Positions 26,551 through 35,907 of a stretch of 64,000 bases of DNA are shown here, one piece after another (position 1 is the stretch's first letter; each line of letters starts with the position of its first letter). The position numbers were made by a program, and so were the translations under genes. The notes under the pieces are model-generated. The model saw only the letters and a program-made list of their open reading frames with translations, did no database searches and had not been told where the DNA came from. The DNA lies in NCBI GenBank assembly GCA_001784555.1, contig MFRM01000019.1, positions 53,619-117,618 of the forward strand, in the 5' to 3' direction. The DNA comes from Candidatus Melainabacteria bacterium RIFCSPHIGHO2_02_FULL_34_12 (lineage in GTDB: Bacteria; Cyanobacteriota; Vampirovibrionia; 2-02-FULL-35-15).

Positions 26551-26841
26551 ATGAAAAAATTAGTTTTGTTATTTATATTTCTAGTAAGTCAATTATTTTT
26601 CTTTTCACCTGAATCATTGGCTGTAGATGTTTCAGGAAAAGTATGTAATGCTACCACAAAAATTTGCGTATCAAATGTTAAAAACGATTTGACAGTAAAA
26701 GATCAGGAGTTGCTAGATGCCTGTCAAAGCTGTTGCTCTGCACCTAATCTTATTGGAATAAAAGGCTGTTCTGCCAGATGTAAAAAACAATGTCAAAAAG
26801 CATATAACAAAGAAATTGCAAAAGGCAAAAAACAACACTAG
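26551..26841 (+). CDS. Small secreted Cys-rich protein (96 aa)
   Basis: Starting at the ATG at 26551 (MKKLVLLFIFLVSQLFFF), the first ~24 residues form a signal peptide ending near SLAVD. The upstream in-frame ATG at 26518 adds 11 residues before the signal peptide, on the far side of a TATAAT, and is less likely. The mature protein has about nine cysteines in KVCNATTKICVS, CQSCCSAP, GCSARCKKQCQ and a Lys-rich tail. It suggests a small disulfide-rich extracytoplasmic protein. No family is recognised. It converges on aceA 16 bp away. Confidence 0.7.
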   Translation: MKKLVLLFIFLVSQLFFFSPESLAVDVSGKVCNATTKICVSNVKNDLTVKDQELLDACQSCCSAPNLIGIKGCSARCKKQCQKAYNKEIAKGKKQH

Positions 26842-26857
26842 GCTTTTGATGACCTAT

Positions 26858-28150
26858 TCACCTTTTATTGCTTTTACTGAACTGTTTCTTTTCTGTTGAT
26901 TCTTTCATGCTTAACGTAGAGGCAGAACCATCGCTGACTAAATGTGTAATTTCATCAAAATATCCTGTGCCAACAAAACTTTGATGTTTAATAGCTTCAT
27001 ATCCATATTTTTCAGCCTCAAATTCAGATGTCTGTAATTTTGAATATGCTAACATTCCATGTTCTTTATAACCTTTTGCAAGCATAAACATATCGTAATT
27101 AAGCGAGTGGAATCCTGACAAAGTTACAAACTGAAACTTATAACCTAAATCTGCAAGTTCATCCTGGAATTTTTCAATTTGATTTTCATCTAAATTATAT
27201 TTCCAGTTAAAAGACGGAGAACAGTTATATGCTAAAAACTTACCTGGGAATTTTCTATGTATGGATTTTGCAAATTCTTTTGCCTGATCAAGATCAGGAT
27301 GAGATGTTTCAAACCATAACAAATCTGCATAAGGCGCATAGCATAAGCCTCTGGCAATTGCATAATCTAAACCTGCTTTAACCTGGAAATAACCCTCACT
27401 GGTTTTTTTACCTTTTATAAAAGGTCGATCACGAGGATCTGTGTCAGAAGTAAGTAGACTTCCGCTTTCTGCATCAGTACGTGCTATGAGAATAGTATCA
27501 ACTCCACAAACATCAGCAGCCAGGCGTGCTGCAGTAAGCTTACAAATAAATTCTTTTACAGGTACCAGAACTTTACCGCCAAGATGTCCGCATTTTTTTG
27601 CTGAAGCAAGCTGATCTTCAAAATGTACTCCTGAAGCACCGCATTCAATCATATTTTTCATAATTTCATATGCGTTTAGTACTCCACCAAAACCAGCCTC
27701 AGCATCAGCTACAAGAGGTACTAACCAATGTGTGTCATTGTCGCCATTTAAATGATGGATTTGATCTGCTCTGATTAGTGCATTATTAATTCGTTTCACA
27801 AGAGAAGGCACACTGTCACAAGTATATAAACTTTGATCAGGATACATGCTCAAAGAATTATTCATATCAGCAGCAACCTGCCATCCACTGACATAAATTG
27901 CATTTAGCCCAGCTTTTACCTGCTGAACAGCCTGATTACCAGTTAAGGCACTTAAAGTTCTAACGGGTTCATCTTTATGCAGAAGTTTCCAGAGACGATC
28001 AGCTCCTTGCTTAGCAATAGAATATTCAATATGAATATTTCCTCTTAATTTAGACACATTTTTTTCTGAATAATTTCGTTTAATATTTTTCCAGCGGGGG
28101 AGACTTTTCCAACCACTTGATGATTTTGAATTCTTGTAATTATTTTTCAC
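26858..28150 (-). CDS. aceA: Isocitrate lyase
   Basis: 430 aa. It cleaves isocitrate to glyoxylate and succinate, the first glyoxylate shunt step. The catalytic motif [13 protein letters not shown] (KKCGH) is present, as are [51 protein letters not shown] and [10 protein letters not shown]. The start appears to be a GTG with AAGGAGA upstream. It lies downstream of aceB on the same strand, with MITE copy 2 in between. Together they let the cell grow on acetate or fatty acids by bypassing the CO2-releasing TCA steps. Confidence 0.97.
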   Translation of the reverse strand: MKNNYKNSKSSSGWKSLPRWKNIKRNYSEKNVSKLRGNIHIEYSIAKQGADRLWKLLHKDEPVRTLSALTGNQAVQQVKAGLNAIYVSGWQVAADMNNSLSMYPDQSLYTCDSVPSLVKRINNALIRADQIHHLNGDNDTHWLVPLVADAEAGFGGVLNAYEIMKNMIECGASGVHFEDQLASAKKCGHLGGKVLVPVKEFICKLTAARLAADVCGVDTILIARTDAESGSLLTSDTDPRDRPFIKGKKTSEGYFQVKAGLDYAIARGLCYAPYADLLWFETSHPDLDQAKEFAKSIHRKFPGKFLAYNCSPSFNWKYNLDENQIEKFQDELADLGYKFQFVTLSGFHSLNYDMFMLAKGYKEHGMLAYSKLQTSEFEAEKYGYEAIKHQSFVGTGYFDEITHLVSDGSASTLSMKESTEKKQFSKSNKR

Positions 28151-28185
28151 AATTATCTCCTTTTAATAATATTTTACAATTAGTC

Positions 28186-28296
28186 CAGGACTTACGCAAA
28201 AATGAACTGCGGTATGGTGCCCTGAGCGACGTGTGCCCTTTAGGGCGGGAAAGGAGCGAATGGGTACCATACCCAGTGAACTTTGCGTAAGTCCTT
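28186..28296. mobile_element. MITE, copy 2 (111 bp, 5-bp target duplication TAGTC)
   Basis: Same length, ends and hairpin as the element at 22861-22971, with about one base difference (TGCGG versus TGTGG near the left end). TAGTC flanks it at 28181-28185 and 28297-28301. It lies between aceB and aceA, and its last base is the third base of the aceB stop codon on the minus strand. The pre-insertion sequence would also have given TAA. Confidence 0.92.
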
Positions 28297-29891
28297 TAGT
28301 CGATATAATCATAAGCTTTAAGAGTTAAAAAATCAGGACAGTCTTCCTGAATACTAATTTCCTCGAATAATTTACCTGCAAGTTCATATTTGCCAGAGCG
28401 GAATTTTTCAACACCGATTGATCCTTTAATTAAATCAAGTTCTTGTTTAATAACTTCTTTTAAAAACTTAATTGATAAAATATTTCCATTTGAGATTTTT
28501 GCTTTATGTTTAAGCCATTGCCAGACTTGTGTTCTGGAAATTTCTGCAGTAGCTGCATCTTCCATTAAATTATACAAAGGAACACATCCTAAGCCACGCA
28601 ACCAGGCTTCCAGATATTGGATGCCTATACTTATATTGGTCCGTAAGCCTTTTTCTGTAATTTCTCCTTTTGGAACTGAAAGCAGATCGGAAGAAGAAAC
28701 ACTTATGTTCTCATTTAATATATTTATTTGATTTGGACCGCTAATTTGTTTGTTGAAAATCTCACTGGCTACTGAAACCAATGCAGGATGTGCTACCCAG
28801 GTTCCATCATGCCCTGCATTAACCTCTCTTTCTTTGTCCTTCCTCACCTTTTCTAAAGCTTTTTCATTTGCAAGTAGATCTGATTTTATGGGTATTTGAG
28901 CTGCCATTCCACCCATTGCATGAATTCCCCGCCTATGACAGGTTTTTATTAAAAGTTTTACATAGGAACTTAAAAAATGTTTTTCCATCGTAATCTGCTC
29001 TCTGTCAGGGAGTAAAAACTCTGGTTTGTGTCTAAATTTTTTAATGAAGCTAAATATATAATCCCATCTGCCACAATTCAATCCTGCTGAATGATCTTTA
29101 AGCTCATATAAAATTTCATCCATTTCAAAAGCTGCAAGAATTGTTTCAATAAGTACAGTAGCTCTTATCGTACCTCTTGGAATGTCAAGCTCGTCCTGTG
29201 AAAAATTAAATACTTCATTCCAAAGTCTGGCTTCCAGATGACTTTCAAGTTTAGGGAGATAAAAATATGGTCCGGTGCCTTTTTCAATAAGCATTTTTGC
29301 ATTGTGAAAAAAGAATAATCCAAAATCAAAAAGTGAAGCTGAGATTTCATTCCCGCTTACCTTAAAATGCTTTTCAACAAGATGCCAACCTCTTGGTCTG
29401 ACCATTAAAGTAGCAATTAGTTCATTTAATGAATATTGTTTTCCTTCAGGACTAGTAAAATTAATGGTTCTGTTAATAGCATCTCTTAAATTTATTTGCC
29501 CCTGGATATTGTTCTCCCAGGTAGGGCTGTTTGAATCTTCAAAATCAGCCATAAAAACATTTGCGCCGGAATTTAGAGCATTAACAATCATTTTTCGATC
29601 AACAGGACCTGTAATTTCAACTTTCCGGTTTTTAAGATCTGGTGGTATTGAAGCTACTGTCCAATCAGATTCACGAATGTTTTTTGTTTCAGGCAAAAAA
29701 TCAGGCAGTTTACCGTTAATTATTTCTTGTTCTCTAAGTTTTCTTTTTTCAAGAAGATTTAATCGTTTTTTTTCAAAGTTTTTTGAAAGCAAAACAAGAA
29801 ACTGAATAGCTGCCGGGGTTAGAATCTCGTTATAACCCTCGCTGACTTTACCAGTAATCTCAACATCTTTAACTATGGGATTTGTTTTCAA
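28296..29891 (-). CDS. aceB: Malate synthase (A type)
   Basis: 531 aa, the length of malate synthase A. It condenses glyoxylate with acetyl-CoA to malate, the second shunt step. Motifs: NVFMADFEDSNSPTWENNI, TLMVRPRGWHLVEKHF, TIRATVLIETILAAFEMDEI, LNCGRWDYIFSFIKKF, GMAAQIPIK, HDGTWVAHPALV, and a C-terminal EISRTQVWQWLKH. The start is TTG (MKTNPIVKD), since no in-frame ATG precedes it before a stop. The 3' end meets MITE copy 2. Confidence 0.96.
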   Translation of the reverse strand: MKTNPIVKDVEITGKVSEGYNEILTPAAIQFLVLLSKNFEKKRLNLLEKRKLREQEIINGKLPDFLPETKNIRESDWTVASIPPDLKNRKVEITGPVDRKMIVNALNSGANVFMADFEDSNSPTWENNIQGQINLRDAINRTINFTSPEGKQYSLNELIATLMVRPRGWHLVEKHFKVSGNEISASLFDFGLFFFHNAKMLIEKGTGPYFYLPKLESHLEARLWNEVFNFSQDELDIPRGTIRATVLIETILAAFEMDEILYELKDHSAGLNCGRWDYIFSFIKKFRHKPEFLLPDREQITMEKHFLSSYVKLLIKTCHRRGIHAMGGMAAQIPIKSDLLANEKALEKVRKDKEREVNAGHDGTWVAHPALVSVASEIFNKQISGPNQINILNENISVSSSDLLSVPKGEITEKGLRTNISIGIQYLEAWLRGLGCVPLYNLMEDAATAEISRTQVWQWLKHKAKISNGNILSIKFLKEVIKQELDLIKGSIGVEKFRSGKYELAGKLFEEISIQEDCPDFLTLKAYDYID

Positions 29892-30058
29892 AAATTATTC
29901 ACCATGAAACATTATAACTCTCATATTATATACAAAGATTCTATAGCTCCAATGTCATCTTCAGCTAGTCCCCAAGCATAAATTAAGGACCTGTTAAGAG
30001 GTCTTTTGTTTATCCAATCAAAAAAAAGGGGTTAATGTTAACAGAAGGCAATAAATAA

Positions 30059-30937
30059 ATGAATAAATATTTTTTAATTCCATTAATCATATCCTCCTTA
30101 TTATTCAATAAGGGATTCTCTTTTAAAAAAAGTGTCTCTGATAAAATTGTAAGTTTTTTTATGTTTGTACCTGAGAAAGAACTTAAAAAGACTCCGAGTG
30201 ATTTTAATCTTATCTATGAAGAGATTGAAATAAGCTTAGATAAAAAAAATAAAATATGCGGCTGGCATATTCCTGCAGAAAAGCCGACAAAAAAAACAAT
30301 AATTTATTTACACGGAGCCAAGGGCAATCTAAGCAATTATTTGCATAATTTATCAAAACTCCACAGAACAGGTGCTGATATTTTAACTTTTGATTATCGT
30401 GGATTTGGAATGAGCAAAGGAATGGAAACAATAAAGCATTCCATAGACGATGCAGAAACTATGTATGATTATCTGGTTAAACATAAAAAAGTAAAACCTG
30501 AAGATATAAGTTTATATGGATTTTCATTTGGCGGTGCTGTAGCACTTGAGTTAGCTATGAAACGTGAAGTAAATGCAATAGTACTAGAATCTACTTTTTC
30601 GGATTTAAACAGACTCTCAGTTAGAAAATATTCTTGCTTTGTTGCTCCTCTGGTTTCAAAGAATCTACTCACCTCTGATGAGAACATAAAAAAAATAAAA
30701 GTTCCAATAATAATTTCCTATGCAGGTAATGACCAGGTCATCCCTATAGAACACAGCATGAGACTTTTTGAAGTAGCTAATGAACCTAAATTTTTATTTC
30801 AGATAAAAAACGCACAACATCAAAACATCCCGGAATATATTACACCTGAATACATTTCACTCATAAAGCAAGTGCTGATTGATGGCATTCCTAAAACCGG
30901 AATTGCAAAAGATAAGTCCCATATCCCAAGCAGCTAA
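30059..30937 (+). CDS. Alpha/beta hydrolase (BEM46/ABHD13-like), membrane-anchored or exported
   Basis: 292 aa. The N-terminal YFLIPLIISSLLFNKGFSF is a signal or anchor. Hydrolase motifs: TIIYLHGAKGNLSNYLHN (oxyanion region), LTFDYRGFGMSKG, SLYGFSFGGAVALELAM (nucleophile Ser in GFSFGG), SYAGNDQVIPIEHS (catalytic Asp) and KNAQHQNIPEY (His). The pattern matches bacterial BEM46-like serine hydrolases, whose substrates are mostly unknown. It stands alone between aceB (divergent) and the RRM protein gene (convergent). Confidence 0.85.
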   Translation: MNKYFLIPLIISSLLFNKGFSFKKSVSDKIVSFFMFVPEKELKKTPSDFNLIYEEIEISLDKKNKICGWHIPAEKPTKKTIIYLHGAKGNLSNYLHNLSKLHRTGADILTFDYRGFGMSKGMETIKHSIDDAETMYDYLVKHKKVKPEDISLYGFSFGGAVALELAMKREVNAIVLESTFSDLNRLSVRKYSCFVAPLVSKNLLTSDENIKKIKVPIIISYAGNDQVIPIEHSMRLFEVANEPKFLFQIKNAQHQNIPEYITPEYISLIKQVLIDGIPKTGIAKDKSHIPSS

Positions 30938-30991
30938 AAGACTACATTATTCTAAATTCTAAAGTTCCCAGAGAACCATCTCAATGGCTAA

Positions 30992-31309
30992 TTAATATCT
31001 GTTTCTATTTTTCTTAAAGCCACCGCCGCCACCTGAGTTGCGGAAGCCTCCTCTATCATCTGTTTTTTCTCTTGCAATACTAACATTGATAGTTCTTCCT
31101 TTTATTTCAGTTCCATTAAGTGCATCAATAGCAGACTGTGCACCATCGTCAGCATTCATTTCAACAAAACCAAAACCTCTGGAACGACCGGTATCTCTAT
31201 CAGTAATTATTCTTGCTGACAGAACTTCTCCGTATTGTTTAAACAAATCTTCCAGATCTAAGTCTGTCATTTCAAACGACAAACTTCCAACAAACAATTT
31301 CTTTGACAT
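30992..31309 (-). CDS. Small RRM-type RNA-binding protein
   Basis: 105 aa: one RRM (about residues 3-80) and a Gly-rich tail (GGFRNSGGGGGFKKNRNRY). RNP2 is KLFVGSLSFE and RNP1 is SRGFGFVEM. This layout is that of cyanobacterial Rbp proteins, which bind RNA, some being cold-induced or directing mRNAs to membranes. It lies head-to-head with a DEAD-box helicase gene across a 405-bp region; both products handle RNA structure and may be co-regulated. Confidence 0.93.
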   Translation of the reverse strand: MSKKLFVGSLSFEMTDLDLEDLFKQYGEVLSARIITDRDTGRSRGFGFVEMNADDGAQSAIDALNGTEIKGRTINVSIAREKTDDRGGFRNSGGGGGFKKNRNRY

Positions 31310-31714
31310 ATTTATCCTTTTTTTTCCAGGTACTTGCTTGCCATTAAAATGAGGATAAAAAAAATTTAATACTCTTTTTCAGGATTACAAAGACCCGATT
31401 TTACTACCTGCTTGGTATCCAAGCTCAGTAAATATACCACACGGTTTAAATTAGTTAGCTTAATCTCTTATGATAAGGCTTAAAGTTTTTGGTTACTCAA
31501 ATATAAAATAATAATAAAACTTCTAGGTTTTAAGCGCCAAACAGAGGTTTTCCTCTGTAATTAGGCAAAATCACTCCGCACAGATGATAAACTTAAACCC
31601 TTCTCAATTGTTTTAATGGGTACTCACAAATAAAATTAATACAAAGAATTAATAAAAATACAAGGGTCTCTATTTAAATAGTATTTAAGAACTACAAGAA
31701 GTTTAATTAAAAAT
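31310..31714. promoter_or_regulatory. 405-bp divergent regulatory region between rbp-like and DEAD-box helicase genes
   Basis: No ORF or RNA gene is recognised. It contains small hairpins: GCTTGG-TAT-CCAAGC near 31411-31425 and CAGAGG-TTTT-CCTCTG near 31542-31557. Long structured 5' UTRs are usual for cold-induced rbp and DEAD-box genes, so this space may hold long leaders for both. That is an inference from context. Confidence 0.4.
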
Positions 31715-32911
31715 ATGCAGGAAAGAAAATTTAAATCTAATTATTCTTTTAACAAAAGAAGAAAAAGTTCAAATAATGGATTCTTTAAAAAGAATATAAG
31801 TGATTCCGTCGGAACAGACATATCAAAGTATGTAAGAAAGGCCATTGATATCAATAAATCTCAAGAATCTGTTCCAAAGCACCAATTCTCTGATTTTGAT
31901 ATAGATCTACGGCTTAAGAAAAATATTGCACTTAAAGGTTTTATAAAGCCAACTTTAATACAAGACCAGGCAATTCCAGAAATTTTACAAGGTAAAGATT
32001 TAATTGGAATTGCAAATACAGGAACAGGAAAAACAGCTTCATTTCTAATACCTTTGATTGAGAAGGTTATAAAAAATAGAAACGAAAAAGTTTTAATTAT
32101 ACTTCCCACAAGAGAGCTTGCATTACAAATATTAGATGAATTAAATGCATTTTCAAAATCTCTGAATATTTATTCAGCGTTATGTATTGGCGGAGCAGGC
32201 ATGGGCAGCCAAATACATGCACTAAAGAAAAATCCAAGTTTTGTAATAGGAACACCAGGCAGATTAAAAGATTTAATCGACAGAAAACTCTTAAGACTTT
32301 CTGACTTTACTAATGTAGTTCTGGACGAGGTAGACAGAATGCTTGATATGGGATTTATAAATGATATAAAACGTCTAATAGCTTTACTGCCGATAAAAAG
32401 ACAATCATTATTTTTTTCAGCAACTATTTCGAAAGAAGTTGATAATTTAATCAGGAGATTTGTAAGTAACCCTATTAAAATCTCGGTCAAATCAGGTGAT
32501 ACCGCAGATAATGTAGAGCAGGACATAGTAAAAGTAAAAGATAGAACACAAAAAATTGAAGTTCTGCATGATTTATTAATAAAAGAAGAGTTTAAAAAAG
32601 TATTGATCTTTGGCAGAACAAAAAGAGGGGTTGAGAACTTATCAAAGATGCTGCATGAAAGAGGTTTTAAAGCAGGTTCTATTCATGGCAATAAATCCCA
32701 GTCACAAAGAGAAAAAGTTTTAGGACTCTTTAAAACGAATCACCTGCAAACCCTTGTGGCAACTGATGTTGCTGCCAGAGGCTTAGACATATTGGATATA
32801 ACTCATGTTATTAATTATGACTTGCCTGCTACTTACAATGATTATATTCACAGAATAGGAAGAACTGGAAGAGCTAATAAAACCGGAAAAGCACTGACCT
32901 TTATAGGTTAG
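31715..32911 (+). CDS. DEAD-box ATP-dependent RNA helicase (DEVD variant)
   Basis: 398 aa with a basic N-terminal tail of ~50 residues and two RecA-like domains. Motifs in order: Q motif near FIKPTLIQDQAIPEILQG, I ANTGTGKTASFLIP, Ia PTRELALQ, Ib GTPGRLKDL, II VVLDEVDRMLDMGF (DEVD in place of DEAD), III SATIS, V TDVAARGLDI, VI HRIGRTGRANK. It unwinds RNA in ribosome assembly or cold adaptation in its relatives. The protein stops soon after motif VI, with no long C-terminal tail. It is convergent with the ABC-F gene 9 bp away. Confidence 0.94.
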   Translation: MQERKFKSNYSFNKRRKSSNNGFFKKNISDSVGTDISKYVRKAIDINKSQESVPKHQFSDFDIDLRLKKNIALKGFIKPTLIQDQAIPEILQGKDLIGIANTGTGKTASFLIPLIEKVIKNRNEKVLIILPTRELALQILDELNAFSKSLNIYSALCIGGAGMGSQIHALKKNPSFVIGTPGRLKDLIDRKLLRLSDFTNVVLDEVDRMLDMGFINDIKRLIALLPIKRQSLFFSATISKEVDNLIRRFVSNPIKISVKSGDTADNVEQDIVKVKDRTQKIEVLHDLLIKEEFKKVLIFGRTKRGVENLSKMLHERGFKAGSIHGNKSQSQREKVLGLFKTNHLQTLVATDVAARGLDILDITHVINYDLPATYNDYIHRIGRTGRANKTGKALTFIG

Positions 32912-32919
32912 AACACCTT

Positions 32920-34548
32920 TTAGCGTGCTTCATATAAAGTTTCAAGCTGAGCCTGGATTTCTTTATTCTCTAAGTATTCATCAAAAGTCATCTTTTTATC
33001 TATGACTCCATTTGGAGTAAACTCAATGATTCTATTGGCTACTGATTGTACCAAGCTGTGATCATGTGAGTTAATCAAAACAACTCCTTTGAACTTTTCT
33101 AATGCTCCATTCACTGAGACAATTGATTCCAGATCAAGGTGATCTGTTGGTCCATCTAGTAATAGAACATTTGCTTTACTTAGCATCATTTTTGAATACA
33201 TCAGGCGCATCTTTTCACCACCGGACAGCACATTTACTTTTTTTAGAGCATCTTCACCCCCAAATAACATACGTCCTAAAGAACCACGAAGGAATTCCAT
33301 TGATTGGTCTTCCGAAAATTGACGTAACCAATCAACTAAATTGTAATTACCCTTATCAAAAAATTTGCTGTTGTCTTTAGGTAAATAACTTAGACTAGTA
33401 GTTTGCCCCCAGGCAAATGTCCCGCTGTCTGCTTTTAGATTATTAGATAACATATCTAATAAAGCAGTTTTAGCAAAATCATATTCTCCTACGAAAGCTA
33501 CTTTTTCACCTGGAGTAACAAGCAGATCAAATCCATTTATTGCTTTTTCTCCATTGATGGATTTTGTTAAACCCTTAACGCTCAAGATCTCTTTTCCAAC
33601 ATCTCGCCCACATTCAAAACGAATATAGGGATAGCGCCTGGATGAAGGTTTTATATCATCCAGAGTAATTTTCTCTATTTGTTTTTTACGAGAAGTCGCT
33701 TGCTTTGATTTTGATGCATTTGCACTAAAACGCCGAACGAAATCTTCTAACTCTTTAATTTGATCTTCTTTTTTCTTATTTGATTCGGATAATAGCTTTC
33801 TGGCAAGCTCACTTGTTTCTTTCCAGAATTCATAATTTCCAGTGAAAAGTACAATTTGCTCATAGTCAATATCCGCTATGTGAGTACACACTTTATTTAA
33901 GAAATGACGATCGTGAGATACAACTATCACCGTAGATTTATAATTCAATAAAAATTCTTCCAACCAGGTAATTGATTTTGCATCAAGGTGATTAGTCGGT
34001 TCATCCAATAGCAATACTTCAGGATTACCAAAAAGTGCCTGTGCTAACAGCACCTTCACTTTTTGACTATCTAGCAGATCTTTCATTTTCTTATTGTGTA
34101 ATTCGTTTGAAATGTCCAATGCATTGAGTAAAATGGCAGCTTCTGCTTCAGCCTCCCATCCATTAAACCCCGCAAAATCACCTTCTAATTTGCCAAGCCT
34201 AATACCATCTTCTTCAGTAAACTCTTCTGGCGATTTTTCATAAAGTGCTTCTTTTTCTTCCATCACTTTATACAGTTCTTGATGCCCCATAAAGACCGTT
34301 TTAATCACATGGAAGTCATCATATTCAAAGTGATTTTGTTTCAAAACAGCAATTCTGTCATTTGGTCCTTTAATTACAGATCCAGTTGAAGGCGAAATCT
34401 CACCTGAAAGTATTTGAAGAAAGGTTGACTTTCCAGCACCATTTGCACCTATTATGCCGTAACAGTTATCATCAGTAAATCTGATGTTAACGTTTTCAAA
34501 TAGTTTTCTTCCACCGAAAGATAAAGAGAGATTTAAGGTTTCTATCAT
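32920..34548 (-). CDS. ABC-F family ATPase (YbiT-like) with degenerate second site
   Basis: 542 aa, two ABC domains joined by a charged linker, no membrane part. ABC-F proteins act on ribosomes (translation factors or antibiotic protection). Site 1 is complete: GIIGANGAGKSTFLQ, LLDSQKVKVLLAQALFGNPE and LLLDEPTNHLDAKS. Site 2 departs from consensus: Walker A reads GEYDFAKTALL (A before K instead of G), and the Walker B segment reads LLLDGPTDHLDLES, with Gly where the catalytic Glu should be. Its signature VLSGGEKMRLMYSKMML is kept. One site is thus probably non-hydrolytic. Overall layout fits the YbiT branch. Confidence 0.9.
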   Translation of the reverse strand: MIETLNLSLSFGGRKLFENVNIRFTDDNCYGIIGANGAGKSTFLQILSGEISPSTGSVIKGPNDRIAVLKQNHFEYDDFHVIKTVFMGHQELYKVMEEKEALYEKSPEEFTEEDGIRLGKLEGDFAGFNGWEAEAEAAILLNALDISNELHNKKMKDLLDSQKVKVLLAQALFGNPEVLLLDEPTNHLDAKSITWLEEFLLNYKSTVIVVSHDRHFLNKVCTHIADIDYEQIVLFTGNYEFWKETSELARKLLSESNKKKEDQIKELEDFVRRFSANASKSKQATSRKKQIEKITLDDIKPSSRRYPYIRFECGRDVGKEILSVKGLTKSINGEKAINGFDLLVTPGEKVAFVGEYDFAKTALLDMLSNNLKADSGTFAWGQTTSLSYLPKDNSKFFDKGNYNLVDWLRQFSEDQSMEFLRGSLGRMLFGGEDALKKVNVLSGGEKMRLMYSKMMLSKANVLLLDGPTDHLDLESIVSVNGALEKFKGVVLINSHDHSLVQSVANRIIEFTPNGVIDKKMTFDEYLENKEIQAQLETLYEAR

Positions 34549-34656
34549 TTAAAATCCTTTAGCTGTTGAAGCGGTGCTAATCCTATCATAAATACGTCTG
34601 AAGAGTCATTTTTTTTATTTTATTATTAGTTTTTATTTGTTACTATTAAAACTGAA

Positions 34657-35907
34657 ATGAAGATTGCAATTATTGGTGGTGGTGCAGCAGGCATGATGGT
34701 CGCAGCTACTCTTCTGGAAAAAGAGATTAATGCAGAAATTTATCTGTTTGAATCAAATAACATCCTAGGCAAAAAAGTAAGTATCAGTGGCGGAGGTAGA
34801 TGTAATGTGACGACAGGAATAATTGACATGCACATTCTTCTCTCAAAATACACAAGAGGTGCAAAGTTTTTAATTCCTGCTTTTTATGCTTTTTCGCCAG
34901 ATAAAGTGATTTCCTGGTTTGAATCAAAAGGAATACCTTTAAAAGTAGAAGATGACTTAAGAGTCTTTCCAAAGTCAGATATAGGAACTGATGTTATAAA
35001 AGTCTTTGAAAAGATCTTTAAAAACAAAATATTTATTCATTTAAATGAACCTGTTATAAACTTAACCCCTCTTTCGGAAAAAGGATTTCAATTAGAAACA
35101 AAAAACAAAAGCTATAATTTCGATATCGTTATAATAACAAGCGGTGGAAATGCCTATGGACATACTGGATCTAAAGGAGATGGTTATAATTTTGCAAAAT
35201 CCTGCAATCATACAATCACTAAATTAGGTCCGTCACTAAATAGTTTCGCAGTAAAACAAGAGTGGTGTAAAACACTTGCTGGAATTAGCTTACCAAATGC
35301 AAAGCTTGAATATGTACAAAAAGATAAACCAAAAATATCCGTAAGCGGTCCTTTTCTTTTTACTCATTTTGGAATTTCAGGTCCAGTCACATTTGCACTT
35401 TCAAGTCATTTAGCTTTTGAAGAAATTTCAAAAGAAAGCCCAAAAGAAATATCATTTCTCCCGACACCAAATAGTAATTTTGATTTCTGGAATAAAGAAT
35501 TACTGGATGCCTTTTCACAATCTCCAAAGAAACAAGTCAAACATATAATTTCTAAGCATCTTCCCAAAAGATTAGCGTACGAGGTATTAGCTCTTTGTAA
35601 AGTAAACCCTGACAAAAGAGCAGGTGAAGTAAGTAAAGAAGAAAGAAAGAATATTGCAAAAGCTTCATCTGGTGAAATCAAATTAACACTAATAAGTAGA
35701 ATGAAAGGAGATGAATTTGTTACTGCTGGAGGGGTCAAACTGGATGAAATAAACAAAAATACAATGGAGTCAAAAATTACTCCGAATTTATATTTTGCCG
35801 GTGAGGTATTAGATGTAGATGGTTTAACCGGGGGCTTTAACTTACAATCTGCATGGGCTACTGGAAGGCTTGCTGGCTTAAGTATTGCAAAAAACTCAAT
35901 CAAATGA
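34657..35907 (+). CDS. HI0933/BaiN-family FAD-dependent flavoprotein
   Basis: 416 aa. The dinucleotide-binding motif KIAIIGGGAAGMMVAATLLE lies at the N-terminus, followed by ILGKKVSISGGGRCNVT, the hallmark of this family. The middle has ITSGGNAYGHTGSKGDGYNF. The C-terminus has FVTAGGVKLDEI and LYFAGEVLDVDGLTGGFNLQ with the second FAD contact. Members are flavoproteins of mostly unknown role. The stop overlaps the start of the GIY-YIG gene (ATGA), so they are translationally coupled. Confidence 0.93.
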   Translation: MKIAIIGGGAAGMMVAATLLEKEINAEIYLFESNNILGKKVSISGGGRCNVTTGIIDMHILLSKYTRGAKFLIPAFYAFSPDKVISWFESKGIPLKVEDDLRVFPKSDIGTDVIKVFEKIFKNKIFIHLNEPVINLTPLSEKGFQLETKNKSYNFDIVIITSGGNAYGHTGSKGDGYNFAKSCNHTITKLGPSLNSFAVKQEWCKTLAGISLPNAKLEYVQKDKPKISVSGPFLFTHFGISGPVTFALSSHLAFEEISKESPKEISFLPTPNSNFDFWNKELLDAFSQSPKKQVKHIISKHLPKRLAYEVLALCKVNPDKRAGEVSKEERKNIAKASSGEIKLTLISRMKGDEFVTAGGVKLDEINKNTMESKITPNLYFAGEVLDVDGLTGGFNLQSAWATGRLAGLSIAKNSIK

